A DNA stretch of 64,000 nt from Acidobacteriota bacterium. GTDB taxonomy: Bacteria; Acidobacteriota; Vicinamibacteria; Marinacidobacterales; Marinacidobacteraceae. Under the pieces are notes generated by a model. That model ran no database searches. It saw nothing but the letters and a program-made list of their open reading frames with translations, and was not told the origin of the DNA. Shown one piece after another: positions 7,712 through 17,862 of this stretch. The stretch lies in assembly GCA_022826825.1 (NCBI GenBank), contig JAJDUD010000024.1, positions 1 through 64,000 on the forward strand, given 5' to 3'. The stretch's first letter is position 1. Each line of letters starts with the position of its first letter. Both the position numbers and the translations under genes were made by a program.

Positions 7712-8854
7712 ATGGACTTCAAGCGGCTGCTCGGCGACCCTCTGGACGCGGGCCGAAGCTTCTTCCTGTTCGGCCCGCGGGGAACCGGAAAGACCACGTG
7801 GCTTCGGCGCCGGTTGCCGGAAGCGCCCTTCATCAATCTGTTGCAGTCGGACTTCTACGGCCCACTGTCGGCCGAACCGGGCCGCATCCGTACCCTGGTT
7901 CCCCGCGGACACCAGGGCTGGGTCGTGATTGACGAAGTGCAGCGCATCCCCGCGCTGTTGAACGAGGTGCACGACCTGATCGAGTCGCGCGGCCTGAAGT
8001 TCATCCTGACGGGGTCGAGCGCCAGGGCGCTGCGCCGCAAGGGAGTCAATCTGCTGGCGGGGCGGGCCTGGACGTACTTCATGCACCCGCTGACCGCGGC
8101 GGAGCAGGGGGACGCTTTCGACCTCGGCCGCTCGGTCCGTTTCGGGCATTTGCCCGCGCGCTTCAGCGATCCGGACCCGCGCCGCTACCTGAAGGACTAC
8201 GTGCAGACCTATCTCCGGGAAGAGGTCATGCAGGAGGGGCTGACCCGCAACATCGGCCACTTCGCCCGTTTCCTCGAGGCGGCGAGCCTGTCCCAGGGGC
8301 AGCCGCTCAACATGAGCGGCATCGCGCGCGATGCCCGGGTGTCGCGGCCCACGACCGAGAACTACTTCTCGATCCTCGACGACCTCCTGCTGGCGGTGAG
8401 GCTGCCCGTTTTTTCGCGCCGGGCCCGTCGCCGGTTGATCTCGCAGCAGAAGTTCTATTTCTTCGACGCGGGCGTCTTCCGCGCCATGCGGCCGGTCGGC
8501 CCACTGGATTCGGAGGCCGAGATCGACGGCCCGGCGCTCGAAACGCTCGTGCTCCAGGAGCTACGGGCCGCCAACGACTACCGCGCCTGCGGCTATCAGA
8601 TCCACTACTGGCGCACCCGCGCGCACCTTGAGGTGGACTTCGTGTTGTACGGCCCCCGCGGCCTGCTCGCCATCGAGGTGAAGCGATCCCGCCAACTGCA
8701 CTCGGCGGATACGCGATCGCTGCGCGAGTTCAGGAAGGACTACCCGCTTGCGAGGTGCTGGATCTTCTACGGCGGGCATCATGAGCTGGAGCTGGACGGC
8801 ATTACGGCCCTGCCGCTGGAACGGGCGCTGCCCGATCTCGAACGCATCCTCTAG
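7712..8854 (+). CDS. AAA_14/DUF4143 family ATPase, copy 1
   Basis: A 380-residue ATPase. Walker A is GPRGTGKTTW (21-30), Walker B is GWVVIDEVQRIP (69-80), and a sensor-like LTGSSAR follows near 99. The middle contains a winged-helix-like region (NMSGIARDARVSRPTTENYFSIL), and the C-terminal DUF4143 part has a nuclease-like core (LEVDFVLYGPRGLLAIEVKRSR). Such ATPases are abundant and variable between strains; their role is unknown, with toxin-antitoxin or defence links suspected. Length is normal. It has a palindromic site upstream and appears to be monocistronic. A diverged second copy lies at 45972. Confidence 0.85.
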   Translation: MDFKRLLGDPLDAGRSFFLFGPRGTGKTTWLRRRLPEAPFINLLQSDFYGPLSAEPGRIRTLVPRGHQGWVVIDEVQRIPALLNEVHDLIESRGLKFILTGSSARALRRKGVNLLAGRAWTYFMHPLTAAEQGDAFDLGRSVRFGHLPARFSDPDPRRYLKDYVQTYLREEVMQEGLTRNIGHFARFLEAASLSQGQPLNMSGIARDARVSRPTTENYFSILDDLLLAVRLPVFSRRARRRLISQQKFYFFDAGVFRAMRPVGPLDSEAEIDGPALETLVLQELRAANDYRACGYQIHYWRTRAHLEVDFVLYGPRGLLAIEVKRSRQLHSADTRSLREFRKDYPLARCWIFYGGHHELELDGITALPLERALPDLERIL

Positions 8855-8936
8855 CGTGGCGGCCCGCCCATGGCGTTCGTTCCGGCAGCAGCGGCCGCGG
8901 TGGCCGGGCGCCCGGACCGGATAGGGTAGGGACGCC

Positions 8937-9428
8937 ATGCCGGAACCCTCCGCCCCCGAGCGCGACCGCGGCCGCTTCTACGAGGACTTCCACGTCGGCC
9001 AGCGCATCGTCCACCCGCTCGGACGGACGGTCCTCGCGGCGGACAACTCCTGGTTCTCGCTCCTCACCCAGAACCAGAACCCGATCCACATCGATCGGCA
9101 TCACAGCGAAAAGACGCCGTTCGGGAAACCGCTCGTCAACTCGTGCCTGACGCTGGCGCTCGCCACGGGGCAGTCGGTGAACGACCTGACGCGGAACGTG
9201 CTCGCGAACCTCGGCTGGGGTGAGGTCCGGCTGCCCGCGCCGCTCTTCGAGGGGGACACGCTCTATTCCGAGAGCGAGGTGCTCGCCACCCGGGAGTCTC
9301 GCTCACGTCCGGAGGCCGGCATCGTGACCGTCCGCACCCGGGGGAAGAACCAGGACGGCGTGGTGGTGATCGAGTTCCGCCGCACCTTCCTGATCTGGAA
9401 GCGCGACCACGCGCCGGCGTCCGGCTAA
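8937..9428 (+). CDS. MaoC-family acyl-CoA hydratase
   Basis: A 163-residue single hot-dog-fold protein of the MaoC dehydratase family, which adds or removes water across enoyl-CoA-type substrates. The hydratase motif is visible as NQNPIHIDRHHSEKTPFGKPLVNS, with the Asp-x4-His arrangement, and an FEGDTLYSESEVLATRES strand follows. The N-terminal GRFYEDFHVGQRIVHPLGRTV resembles mesaconyl-CoA hydratase-like members, so a dicarboxyl or branched acyl-CoA is possible, but the substrate is not determined. The stop overlaps the convergent symporter gene by 4 bp. Confidence 0.85.
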   Translation: MPEPSAPERDRGRFYEDFHVGQRIVHPLGRTVLAADNSWFSLLTQNQNPIHIDRHHSEKTPFGKPLVNSCLTLALATGQSVNDLTRNVLANLGWGEVRLPAPLFEGDTLYSESEVLATRESRSRPEAGIVTVRTRGKNQDGVVVIEFRRTFLIWKRDHAPASG

Positions 9429-11122
9429 CCGCGCGTCTCGCTCCCGGGTTCCCCGCGCAGCATCGCCACCATCTTCGCGCTGTCCGGCGGCGGCGGACCC
9501 GTCCGGCGGCTCACGAACCAGGTGACGCCGAAGTTGATGAGCATTCCCAGGGTGCCGATGCCCTCCGGGCTGATCCCGAACCACCAGGACTCGGGCCCGC
9601 TCCACTCGAAGACCTTGAACCAGCCGATGTAGACCGCGGTGAAACCCGTCCCGGCGATCATGCCGGCCACCGCGCCGCGGGCGGTGACCCAGGTGGTGAA
9701 GACCCCCAGAACGAGCGCCGGGAAGAAGCTCGCGGCGGCCAGGCCGAAGGCGAAGGCCACCACGGCCGCTACGTAGTCGGGCGGGTAGATCCCGACGATG
9801 ATCGCGACCACGCACGCGCCCGCCGCCGAGAGCCGCGCCGCCACCAGTTCCTTCCGCTCGCTCATCCCCGGCCGGAGGAAGCTCTTCAGCAGGTCGTGGG
9901 AGACCGACGCGGAGATGACGAGCAGGAGCCCCGCCGCGGTCGAGAGCGCCGCCGCCAGGCCGCCCGCCGCCACCAGGCCCACGACCCACGCCGGCAGCTC
10001 CGCGATCTCCGGGTTGGCGAGCACCATGATGTCCCGGTCGATGACGAGCTCGGCCCCCGGCCCCTCGCTGTACTGGATGAGGCCGTCGCCGTTTTGGTCG
10101 GTGAACCGGATGAGCCCGGTCGCCGCCCAGTTCCGGAACCAGTCGGGGGCCTCGGCGAAGGGCGTGTTGTGGAGCGTCTGGATCATGTTGACCCGGGCGA
10201 AGGCGGCGACCGCCGGGGCGGTGGTGTAGAGGATCGCGATGAAGAAGAGCGCCCACATCACGCTCCAGCGGGCGAGGCGGGCGGTCTTCACCGTGTAGAA
10301 GCGGATCAGGACGTGCGGCAGCCCCGCCGTCCCGGTCATGAGCGCCATGGTGATGGCGAAGACGTCGGGAAGCGTCTTTTTCCCGGCGAGGAAGGCCCCC
10401 GTGTACTCGGGTAACCCGAGATCGGCGTGGATCTGGTCGATCGCCCGCAGGAGGGCCACGCCGGCGCGTTCGCCTTCGATCAGGGGCGACCCGAAGCCGA
10501 TCTGGGGAATCGGGGTCCCGGTCATCATCCAGGAGATGGCGCCCGCGGGAATCAGGAAGGCGACGATGAGTACGCAGTACTGCGCCACCTGGGTGTAGGT
10601 GATCCCCCGCATCCCCCCGAGCGTCGCGTAGAGCAGCACGATGATGCCGCCGATGGCCACGCCGTACTCCACCGGGATCGTCAGGAAGCGGGAGAACACC
10701 ACCCCGACGCCGCGCATCTGGCCCGCCACGTAGGTGAAGGAGATGAAGACCGCGCAGACCACCGCGGTGAGCCGGGCGGCCTGGGAGGCGAAGCGGTCGC
10801 CGACGAACTCCGGGATCGTGTAGCGGCCGTAGCGGCGGAGATACGGCGCTACCAGCAGGGCGAGCAGGACGTAACCGCCGGTCCACCCCATGAGGTAGAT
10901 CGCCCCGTCGTAGCCCATGAACGAGATGAGTCCCGCCATCGAGATGAACGAGGCGGCGCTCATCCAGTCGGCTCCGGTGGCCATGCCGTTCGCGACCGCC
11001 GAAACGCCCCGGCCCGCCACGTAGAAGCCCGAGGTCGTGCCGACCCGGCTGGCGACGGCGATGGCGCTGTAGAGGGCGAAGCTGCCGACGACGAAGACCA
11101 GGGTCCAGCCGGCGATGCTCAC
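9425..11122 (-). CDS. sodium:solute symporter (acetate permease-like, VC_2705 type)
   Basis: A 565-residue inner-membrane transporter of the SSS family with about 13 helices. N-terminal signatures are FYVAGRGVSAVANGMATGADWMSAASFISMAGL and YDGAIYLMGWTGGYVLLALLVAPYLRRYGRYTIPEF; the core contains GLAAALSTAAGLLLVISASVSHDLLK. These match the ActP/VC_2705 branch that takes up acetate or other short carboxylates with sodium. The upstream gene (11119-11397) encodes the matching DUF4212 small subunit and overlaps by 4 bp, confirming the two-component type. The substrate is inferred. Confidence 0.88.
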   Translation of the reverse strand: MSIAGWTLVFVVGSFALYSAIAVASRVGTTSGFYVAGRGVSAVANGMATGADWMSAASFISMAGLISFMGYDGAIYLMGWTGGYVLLALLVAPYLRRYGRYTIPEFVGDRFASQAARLTAVVCAVFISFTYVAGQMRGVGVVFSRFLTIPVEYGVAIGGIIVLLYATLGGMRGITYTQVAQYCVLIVAFLIPAGAISWMMTGTPIPQIGFGSPLIEGERAGVALLRAIDQIHADLGLPEYTGAFLAGKKTLPDVFAITMALMTGTAGLPHVLIRFYTVKTARLARWSVMWALFFIAILYTTAPAVAAFARVNMIQTLHNTPFAEAPDWFRNWAATGLIRFTDQNGDGLIQYSEGPGAELVIDRDIMVLANPEIAELPAWVVGLVAAGGLAAALSTAAGLLLVISASVSHDLLKSFLRPGMSERKELVAARLSAAGACVVAIIVGIYPPDYVAAVVAFAFGLAAASFFPALVLGVFTTWVTARGAVAGMIAGTGFTAVYIGWFKVFEWSGPESWWFGISPEGIGTLGMLINFGVTWFVSRRTGPPPPDSAKMVAMLRGEPGSETRG

Positions 11123-11397
11123 GAGGGATCCTCGGGGTCTTCGGACCGGTCGGCGTCCCGCTCGATCCGATCCATGGCGACGGAGTTCACGAGCAACAGC
11201 ACGAGGAAAACCAGGATCGAGCCCTGTTGCGCGAACCAGAAACCCAGTGGGAACCCTCCCATCCAGATCCGGTTCAGGGGCTCGACGAGCAGCACTCCGA
11301 GCCCGAGCGAGGCGGTGAACCAGATTGCGAGCAGGATCGCGATCAGCCGGAGGCTTCGTTTCCAGGTATCCCGCCGCGGCGGGGACAGTTGAGACAC
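11119..11397 (-). CDS. DUF4212 small subunit of sodium:solute symporter
   Basis: A 92-residue membrane protein with two helices and the family core RRDTWKRSLRLIAILLAIWFTASLG...LNRIWMGGFPLGFWFAQQGSILVFLVLLLVN. It is the usual small partner encoded directly before VC_2705-type symporters. The GTG at 11397 is chosen because family members are about 90 residues; the upstream start at 11472 would add a Cys-rich, unconserved 25 residues. The end overlaps the large subunit by 4 bp (ATGA). Confidence 0.85.
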   Translation of the reverse strand: MSQLSPPRRDTWKRSLRLIAILLAIWFTASLGLGVLLVEPLNRIWMGGFPLGFWFAQQGSILVFLVLLLVNSVAMDRIERDADRSEDPEDPS

Positions 11398-11526
11398 GGT
11401 TCGAGCGCGGATTGAATCAGAAGCGGTGTCGCGCCGGCATTCGAGAGAGTTGTGGCACTCGCATTCGCACAAGGCCGTGTCCCCGGCGCCGGCTTCGCGC
11501 TCCCGCGCGATGCCGGCCCCCCACCG

Positions 11527-11848
11527 GGAGAAACGCCCATGCGCGCGTCCTCCTGCGCACCCCGCCGGGCATGAGAATGCCGAGGCGCCAGGAGCGCCGG
11601 CCAGTCCTCCCGGTGGGGGCCTTCAGACCAGGAGCGCCGGTGTTCACACCGGCATCGCGGCCGCAGGCCGCGAAACTCCCCGCGGCATCGCGCCACATTG
11701 CGGGGACCCGAAACGAAGACGGCGAAAGCGGAGTGGGCGCGCGCAGTTGTCGTCGCGCCATTCCCCTTGACGGGGGCGCCATGCGGCGAAATGAAGCCCA
11801 GGATTTCGCCCGCTCCGCGGGCGATGCCGGTCTGAAGACCGGCGCTCC
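11527..11848. repeat. REPIN-like element, copy C (inverted)
   Basis: This copy runs in the opposite direction to A and B: the tail (11527-11590, containing GTCCTCCTGCGCACC) comes first and the core (11631-11848) follows. A partial arm at 11591-11630 (GGAGCGCCGG followed by CAGTCCTCC) looks like a nested or decayed insertion. The left hairpin is GCCGGTG-TTCA-CACCGGC and the right one GCCGGTC-TGAA-GACCGGC. It ends 66 bp before the coxM start and fills the gap between the symporter and form I CODH operons. Confidence 0.8.
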
Positions 11849-11914
11849 CGGCGCTCCTTGCCGTTGGCTGAAGACACGCTGGTATATTCGGAAATCCGGA
11901 AAGGAGGGGACTCC

Positions 11915-12784
11915 GTGATTCCACCGTCTTTTGACTATCACGCTCCCGACAACCTGGAAGAGGCGAGCCGGCTGCTGCTGGCGAACCCGGAGGCCAAGCT
12001 GCTGGCCGGGGGACACAGCCTCATCCCCATGATGCGGTTCCGGCTGGCGGAGCCGGCCGCGCTGGTGGACCTGAGAAAGATCCCCGGGCTCTCGGGGATC
12101 CGCGAAGAAGGCGGCTCCCTGTGCATCGGGGCGATGACCCGCGAGTCCGAACTCGAGAAGTCGGACCTGGTCCAGAGCCGCTACCCGCTGCTCGCCGACA
12201 CCACCCGCGTCATCGCCGATCCGGTGGTGCGGAACCTGGCGACCGTGGGCGGGAACGTCGCCCACGCCGACCCGGGGAACGACCACCCGGCGACGATGTT
12301 GGCCTACGGGGCCTCGTTCGTCGCCTCCGGGCCCTCCGGCCAGCGGACGATCGCCGCGTCCGATTTCTTCACGGGGCCGTTTTCGACCTGCCTCGAAGAC
12401 GGGGAAATCCTGACCGAGATCCGCGTCCCCGAAGCCGGACCCGGTTCCGGAGGCGCCTACCAGAAGTTCGAGCGGAAGGTCGGCGACTACGCGGTGGCGG
12501 CGGTGGCCGTCCAGGTGCAGCTCGACGGCGGCCGGATCGCCGGCGCGGGAGTGGCGCTCACGAACGTGGGGCTGACCGCGATCCAGGCCGGCGCCGCCGA
12601 AGCGGCGCTCGTCGGTTCGGACGGCGGGGACGCAGCGCTCGACGCTGCCGCCCAGGCCGCCGCCGCGGCGGCCGATCCGACGGACGATCACCGCGGCTCC
12701 GCCGACTACAAGCGCGCGGTGGTCCGCGTGCTCACCCATCGGGCGGCCTCCAGCGCGCTCGCCCGGGCGAGGGAGGCGTCATGA
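11915..12784 (+). CDS. coxM: form I CO dehydrogenase medium (FAD) subunit
   Basis: A 289-residue flavoprotein subunit that passes electrons from the FeS subunit to FAD and on to the respiratory chain. FAD-binding motifs are [17 protein letters not shown] (about 32-48) and [14 protein letters not shown]. The GTG at 11915 is chosen because AAGGAGGGG lies 6-14 bp upstream; an ATG at 11858 would fall at the edge of repeat C. The stop overlaps coxS by 4 bp. The M-S-L order matches true form I CODH operons. Confidence 0.92.
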   Translation: MIPPSFDYHAPDNLEEASRLLLANPEAKLLAGGHSLIPMMRFRLAEPAALVDLRKIPGLSGIREEGGSLCIGAMTRESELEKSDLVQSRYPLLADTTRVIADPVVRNLATVGGNVAHADPGNDHPATMLAYGASFVASGPSGQRTIAASDFFTGPFSTCLEDGEILTEIRVPEAGPGSGGAYQKFERKVGDYAVAAVAVQVQLDGGRIAGAGVALTNVGLTAIQAGAAEAALVGSDGGDAALDAAAQAAAAAADPTDDHRGSADYKRAVVRVLTHRAASSALARAREAS

Positions 12785-13263
12785 GTTCCCACCAGATCAG
12801 CGTCACCATCAACGGCGAAGAACACACCCGCGAGGTGGAAGCGCGGCTGCTGCTCGTGCACTTCATCCGCGAGGAAGTCGGCCTCACCGGGACCCACATC
12901 GGGTGCGACACCACCTCCTGCGGGGCCTGCACGGTGCTCCTGAACGGCGTGCCCGCCAAGAGTTGCACGGTGTTCGCCGTCGCGGCCGACGGCGCCGAGG
13001 TCACCACCGTGGAGGGGCTCGGAAACGGCGGCCTCCATCCGGTCCAGCAGGGCTTCACCGAGAAACACGGACTCCAGTGCGGGTTCTGCACTCCCGGGAT
13101 GATGCTGACCTCGAAGGCGCTCCTCGAAGAGAACCCGGATCCCTCCGAGGAGGAGATCCGCTGGGGCATCTCCGGCAACCTGTGCCGGTGCACCGGCTAC
13201 GTGAACATCGTGAAGGCGGTGCAGCGGGCCAGCGAACTGATGAAGGAGAACAGCGATGGCTGA
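12781..13263 (+). CDS. coxS: form I CO dehydrogenase small (2Fe-2S) subunit
   Basis: A 160-residue iron-sulfur subunit with two [2Fe-2S] clusters. The plant-ferredoxin-type cluster uses Cys42, Cys47, Cys50 and Cys62 ([12 protein letters not shown]...KSC), and the second uses Cys100, Cys103, Cys135 and Cys137 (QCGFCTPGM and GNLCRCTGY). It connects the molybdenum site in CoxL with the FAD in CoxM. It overlaps coxM by 4 bp and coxL by 8 bp, so the three subunits are translationally coupled. Confidence 0.93.
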   Translation: MSSHQISVTINGEEHTREVEARLLLVHFIREEVGLTGTHIGCDTTSCGACTVLLNGVPAKSCTVFAVAADGAEVTTVEGLGNGGLHPVQQGFTEKHGLQCGFCTPGMMLTSKALLEENPDPSEEEIRWGISGNLCRCTGYVNIVKAVQRASELMKENSDG

Positions 13264-15601
13264 GTGCAGAGGACTTGGACACTCCGTCCAGAGGAAGGAA
13301 GACGCCCGCTTCATCCGGGGACAGGGCCGCTACATCGACGACGTGAAGCTCCCGGGGATGCTCTACCTGGACATCGCCCGGAGCCCCTACGCCCACGCGA
13401 AGATCACCAAGATCCACGAGGACACCGCGATGGCGGTTGACGGCGTGGCCGCGGTGATCACCGGGAAGACGCTCGAGGGCTTCAAGCTCGCCTGGATGCC
13501 CACCCTGATGAGCGACCAGCAGATGGTGCTGCCGGTGGACACCGTCAAGTACCAGGCGCAGGAAGTGGCGGCGATCGTGGCGACGTCGCGCTACGCGGCC
13601 GCCGACGGCGCCGCCGCCCTCGAAGTGGACTACGACCCGCTGCCGGTCGTGGTGGACCCGCACGAGGCCCTGAAGCCCGGCGCCACCAAGGTCCGGGACG
13701 ACAAGGAGAGCAACCACATCTTCCACTGGGAGCATGGGGACGCCGACGGGACGGACGCGGCGCTCGCCGGCTGCGACACCGTCGTCGAGCAGCACATGCA
13801 CCTGCCGCGCATCCACGTCGCTTCGATCGAGACCTGCGGCTGCGTGGCGAGCTGGAACCCGGTGGAGGGCCACCTCACCCTCTACCTGACCACCCAGGCG
13901 CCGCACGCGATCCGCACGGTGGTGGCGCTCGTGACCGCCCACCTCGGACTCGCCGAGCACAAGATCCGGGTCATCTCGCCGGACATCGGCGGGGGATTCG
14001 GGGGCAAGGTGCCGGTCTATCCCGGCTACGTGCTCGCGACCGCCGCTTCGGTGGTGACCGGCAAGCCGGTCAAGTGGATCGAGGACCGCTCGGAGAACCT
14101 CCAGGCGGATTCCTTCGCTCGGGACTACCACATCACGGCCAAGCTCGGATCGAAGGACGGGAAGGTGACGGCCCTCAAGCTGGACACCGTTGCCGACCAC
14201 GGCTATTCGGACGCGGCGGCGAACCCGTCCAAGTTCCCGGCGGGGCTCTACCACATCGCCACCGGGTCCTACGACCTCGAAAACGCCCACGTGTCGGTGG
14301 ACGGCGTGTACACGAACAAGCCGCCGGGCGGGATCGCCTACCGCTGCTCGTTCCGCGTCACCGAGGCGGTGCACGCCATCGAGCGGATGGTGGACCTGCT
14401 GGCCCGCGAGAACGGGGAGGACCCGGCGGACTTCCGCCTCCGGAACTTCATCAAGCCCGAGCAGTTCCCGTATCAGTCGGCGCTCGGCTGGGAGTACGAC
14501 AGCGGGAACTACGGGGCGGCGCTCGAAAAGGCCATGGACATGATCGGCTACCGGGAGCTCCGGGCCGAGCAGGCCGAAAAGCGCGCGCGCGGCGAGCTGA
14601 TGGGAGTCGGGATCTCGTCGTTCACGGAGATCGTGGGCGCCGGGCCTTCGAAGACCTTCGACATCCTGGGGATCAAGATGTTCGACTCGGCCGAGATCCG
14701 CATTCACCCCACCGGGAAGGCGATCGCTCGCTTCGGCACCAAGTCCCAGGGGCAGGGGCACGAGACCACCTACGCGCAGATCATCGCGGAGGAACTCGGG
14801 ATCCCGCCGGAGGACATCCAGGTCGAAGAGGGGGACACGGATACCGCTCCCTACGGTCTCGGCACCTACGCGAGCCGTTCGACCCCGACCGCGGGCGCCG
14901 CGGCGTCCATCGCGTCGCGGAAGATCCGGGACAAGGCGCGGAAGATCGCGGCGCACCTGCTCGAGGCCGACGAGGCGGACCTCGTCTGGGAGCAGGGGAA
15001 GTTCCACGTGAAGGGCTCGCCCGACCGGGCGAAGACCATCCAGGACATCGCGTTCGCGGCCTACACGAACCATCCGCAGGGCATGGAAGCGGGGCTGGAG
15101 GCGATCTCCTACTACGACCCGCCGAACCTGACCTTCCCGTTCGGGTCCTATATCTGCTGCGTGGACATCGACCGCGGCACCGGACAGGTCAGGATCCGGC
15201 GCTTCGTGGCGGTGGACGACTGCGGGGTGCGGATCAACCCGATGATCGTGGACGGCCAGATCCACGGCGGGCTCACCATGGGCATCGCCCCCGCGCTCCT
15301 CGAAGAGATCTCCTACGACGCGGACGGCAACATCACCGGCGGCAACTTCATGGAGTACCTGGTGCCGACCGCGATGGAGACCCCGCACTGGGAGCTCGGC
15401 GAAACGGTCACGCCGTCGCCGCACCATCCCATCGGCGCCAAGGGCGTCGGGGAATCCGCGACGGTCGGGGCGCCTCCGGCCGTGGTGAACGCCGTGGTGG
15501 ACGCGCTCTGGCACCTCGGGGTGCGTCACATGGAGATCCCGATGACCCCGGCGCGCGTCTGGGACGTGCTGAACGAACACGGCGCCGCCGCGACCCGGTA
15601 G
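13256..15601 (+). CDS. coxL: form I CO dehydrogenase large (Mo-Cu) subunit
   Basis: A 781-residue catalytic subunit oxidising CO to CO2 at a Mo-Cu centre. The active-site loop AYRCSFR occupies residues 361-367, with Cys364 as the copper-sulfur ligand; this loop (AYxCSFR) defines form I enzymes with proven CO oxidation. Other landmarks are [12 protein letters not shown] (241-252), a [12 protein letters not shown] cofactor segment, and the catalytic Glu at about 733 in [14 protein letters not shown]. Length is near the usual 800. The operon continues with an XdhC/CoxI-type maturation gene 17 bp downstream. Confidence 0.94.
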   Translation: MAECRGLGHSVQRKEDARFIRGQGRYIDDVKLPGMLYLDIARSPYAHAKITKIHEDTAMAVDGVAAVITGKTLEGFKLAWMPTLMSDQQMVLPVDTVKYQAQEVAAIVATSRYAAADGAAALEVDYDPLPVVVDPHEALKPGATKVRDDKESNHIFHWEHGDADGTDAALAGCDTVVEQHMHLPRIHVASIETCGCVASWNPVEGHLTLYLTTQAPHAIRTVVALVTAHLGLAEHKIRVISPDIGGGFGGKVPVYPGYVLATAASVVTGKPVKWIEDRSENLQADSFARDYHITAKLGSKDGKVTALKLDTVADHGYSDAAANPSKFPAGLYHIATGSYDLENAHVSVDGVYTNKPPGGIAYRCSFRVTEAVHAIERMVDLLARENGEDPADFRLRNFIKPEQFPYQSALGWEYDSGNYGAALEKAMDMIGYRELRAEQAEKRARGELMGVGISSFTEIVGAGPSKTFDILGIKMFDSAEIRIHPTGKAIARFGTKSQGQGHETTYAQIIAEELGIPPEDIQVEEGDTDTAPYGLGTYASRSTPTAGAAASIASRKIRDKARKIAAHLLEADEADLVWEQGKFHVKGSPDRAKTIQDIAFAAYTNHPQGMEAGLEAISYYDPPNLTFPFGSYICCVDIDRGTGQVRIRRFVAVDDCGVRINPMIVDGQIHGGLTMGIAPALLEEISYDADGNITGGNFMEYLVPTAMETPHWELGETVTPSPHHPIGAKGVGESATVGAPPAVVNAVVDALWHLGVRHMEIPMTPARVWDVLNEHGAAATR

Positions 15602-15617
15602 GACGACGCATGCCGCG

Positions 15618-16577
15618 GTGACCGGACCGACCGACGTCTTCGCCGCGGCCGCCCGACTCTACCGGGACGGCGTGCCCTTCGTCCTGGCGACGGTGGTGCG
15701 CGCGGAACGCCCCACCTCGGCGCGGCCGGGCGCCAAGGCGATCGTCACCGGCGACGGAGCGTTTCGGGGTTTCGTCGGCGGGACCTGCGTCAAACCGGCG
15801 GTCCGGCGCGAGTCGCTGCGGGCGCTCGCGGACGGAGCTCCCCGGCTCCTCCGCATCTCCCCGGACAGCCCTCCGGAGGGTGTCGAGGCGGAGGAAGGAG
15901 TCCTGGAGGAACACATGGCTTGCGTAAGTGGCGGCGCTCTCGACATCCACCTGGAGCCCTACCTGCCGTCGCGCCGGCTGCTGCTCGCGGGGAGCTCCCC
16001 CATCGTGCAGTCGCTGGTGGCGCTCGGCGAGGCGCTGGGTATGGAGGTTCGGACCGCCGAAACGGCCGAGAATCTGACCGACGCCGCGGAGGGGGCCTTC
16101 GTGGTGGTCGCCGGCCACGGGGAAGGCGAGTGGGAAACGCTGAAGGCCGCACTGACCGGGGGCCGCGCGCGCTACGTGGGCCTGGTCGCGAGTCCGCGCC
16201 GGTCGGCGGCGGTGCGCGAGCGCCTTGTGGGGATGGGGGTTGCCTTAGCCGACGTCAGCCGGCTCCGGTCTCCTGCCGGGCTCGACATCGGCGCCGAGAC
16301 CCCGGGCGAGATCGCGCTCAGCATCCTCGCCCAGATCGTGGAGGAGAGGCGCCCGGCGGAAGCGCCCGAGCCCGTTCCGGCGGAGCCGCCGGCGCCCGCG
16401 ATCGGGATCTCGCTCGAGGCTCCCGCCGACGACCTGGCGGTGGACCCGATCTGCGGGATGAGCGTCTCCCGGGACTCTCCGCACCGGGTCGAGGCCGGCG
16501 GCGAGACCTGGTGGTTCTGCTGCGCCGGCTGCGCCGAAACGTTCGCTTCCGCCGGAAACGCCGGCAATTCCGCCTGA
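15618..16577 (+). CDS. XdhC/CoxI maturation factor fused to a YHS domain
   Basis: A 319-residue fusion. Residues 1-75 are the XdhC/CoxI N-terminal domain (VLATVVRAERPTSARPGAKA), and residues 100-250 cover MACVSGGALDIHLEPYLPSRRLLLAG plus an XdhC_C Rossmann region ending in GLDIGAETPGEIALSILAQI. After a Pro/Ala linker, residues 285-315 form a YHS domain (DPICGMSV...WFCCAGCAETF). XdhC-type proteins protect and sulfurate the Mo cofactor; YHS domains bind metals such as copper. Coming straight after coxL, it could help assemble the Mo-Cu centre. The copper role is inference. Start is GTG. Confidence 0.85.
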   Translation: MTGPTDVFAAAARLYRDGVPFVLATVVRAERPTSARPGAKAIVTGDGAFRGFVGGTCVKPAVRRESLRALADGAPRLLRISPDSPPEGVEAEEGVLEEHMACVSGGALDIHLEPYLPSRRLLLAGSSPIVQSLVALGEALGMEVRTAETAENLTDAAEGAFVVVAGHGEGEWETLKAALTGGRARYVGLVASPRRSAAVRERLVGMGVALADVSRLRSPAGLDIGAETPGEIALSILAQIVEERRPAEAPEPVPAEPPAPAIGISLEAPADDLAVDPICGMSVSRDSPHRVEAGGETWWFCCAGCAETFASAGNAGNSA

Positions 16578-16623
16578 ACCGCGCCCCGACCGGGCGCCGC
16601 CGCCCCGCAGGAGGGCCGAAACG

Positions 16624-17826
16624 ATGAAGTCCCGCCGCGCGTTCTGCGCCGCCTTGATGATCTCCGCGATCGCGGCCGGCGCTTCCGCCCAGACACCAAC
16701 CCGCGCCCGGGACCTGGGGGTGCCCTTCGAGGGCAGTCCGGGTCCGCTGAACGCCATCACGGACGTTTCCGGACTGGAGGTGGGACACACCACGATCCTG
16801 CGGGAGGAGGGGCCGGTCCGGACGGGGGTCACCGCGGTGCTGCCGCGCGGGCGGATGAGCCAGTCCGGCGTGTTCGCCAACTGGTTCGCCCTGAACGGGA
16901 ACGGAGAGATGACCGGTACGACCTGGGTCAGCGACCGGGGGATCCTGAAGGGGCCGGTGCTCATCACGAACACCTACAGCGTCGGCGCCGTCCACGAGGC
17001 GGCGATTGCCTGGGCCGAGCAGAACCTCGGCTTTCGCGCCTGGACGCTGCCGATGGTCGCCGAGACCTGGGACGGATTCCTGAACGACATCACCGGCTTC
17101 CACGTCCGCCGCGAGCATGTGTTCGCCGCGCTCGACGCCGCCCGCGGCGGACCGGTCACGGAGGGTTCGGTGGGCGGCGGCACCGGCATGCGCACCTTCG
17201 AGTTCAAGTCGGGGATCGGCACCGCCTCGCGCGAGGTCCGGACCGGCGGGACGGACTACACGGTGGGCGTCCTGGTGCAGTCCAACTTCGGCCGGCGCCC
17301 GCAGCTCCGCATCGCCGGGGTGCCCGTGGGGCGGGAAATCCCCGACCTGCTTCCGGAGAACCCGCCGCCTCCGGGAGACGCGCCCCCCGCGCCGCGGGAC
17401 CGGAGGGCCCCGAGAGCCCCGAGAGAAGGTCGGGACGGATCCATCATCATCGTGGCCGCCACCGACGCGCCGTTGCTCCCGCACCAGTTGAAGCGTCTCG
17501 CCCGCCGGGCGTCCCTGGGACTCGGACGTTTGGGGAGCATCTCGATGAACGGCTCCGGAGACATCTTCGTCGCGTTCTCGACCGCCAACGAGGAGGCCGT
17601 CGCCAACCAGAGCGGCGAGGCCCGGTTGCGGATGTTGGCGAACTCCGATCTGAACCCGATCTTCGAAGGGGTCGTGCAGGCCACCGAGGAGGCCATCGTG
17701 AACTCCATGGTCGCGGCTCGCGACATGACCGGCGTGAACGGCCGCCGGATCTACGCGATCCCGCACGAACGTCTCCGGGAAATCCTCCGCCGCTACGACC
17801 GGCTGGAGGCGGCCACCCCGGACTGA
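16624..17826 (+). CDS. P1 (DmpA-type) aminopeptidase, exported
   Basis: A 400-residue N-terminal-nucleophile peptidase of family P1/S58. A signal peptide ends at about residue 22 (AGASAQ). Core motifs are GPLNAITDVSGLEVGHTT, GGVTxVLPR-like GVTAVLPRG, GSVGGGTGMR (181-190), and the self-cleavage site at Gly272-Ser273 (DGSIIIVAATDAPLLPHQLKRLARR), followed by MNGSGDIFVAFSTAN. Family members release N-terminal amino acids or beta-amino acids from peptides. A Pro-rich insert (245-270) precedes the cleavage site. It probably acts in the periplasm. Confidence 0.88.
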   Translation: MKSRRAFCAALMISAIAAGASAQTPTRARDLGVPFEGSPGPLNAITDVSGLEVGHTTILREEGPVRTGVTAVLPRGRMSQSGVFANWFALNGNGEMTGTTWVSDRGILKGPVLITNTYSVGAVHEAAIAWAEQNLGFRAWTLPMVAETWDGFLNDITGFHVRREHVFAALDAARGGPVTEGSVGGGTGMRTFEFKSGIGTASREVRTGGTDYTVGVLVQSNFGRRPQLRIAGVPVGREIPDLLPENPPPPGDAPPAPRDRRAPRAPREGRDGSIIIVAATDAPLLPHQLKRLARRASLGLGRLGSISMNGSGDIFVAFSTANEEAVANQSGEARLRMLANSDLNPIFEGVVQATEEAIVNSMVAARDMTGVNGRRIYAIPHERLREILRRYDRLEAATPD

Positions 17827-17862
17827 GCGACGGTCCGGAGCAGCCGGACCGCGCGCGGCAGC

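Noticed and set aside
13055..15580. An 841-codon open frame on the minus strand opposite coxL
   Set aside because: It mirrors codon bias of coxL; its sequence is low-complexity (runs of Arg, His, Val, Gly, Asp) and matches no family.
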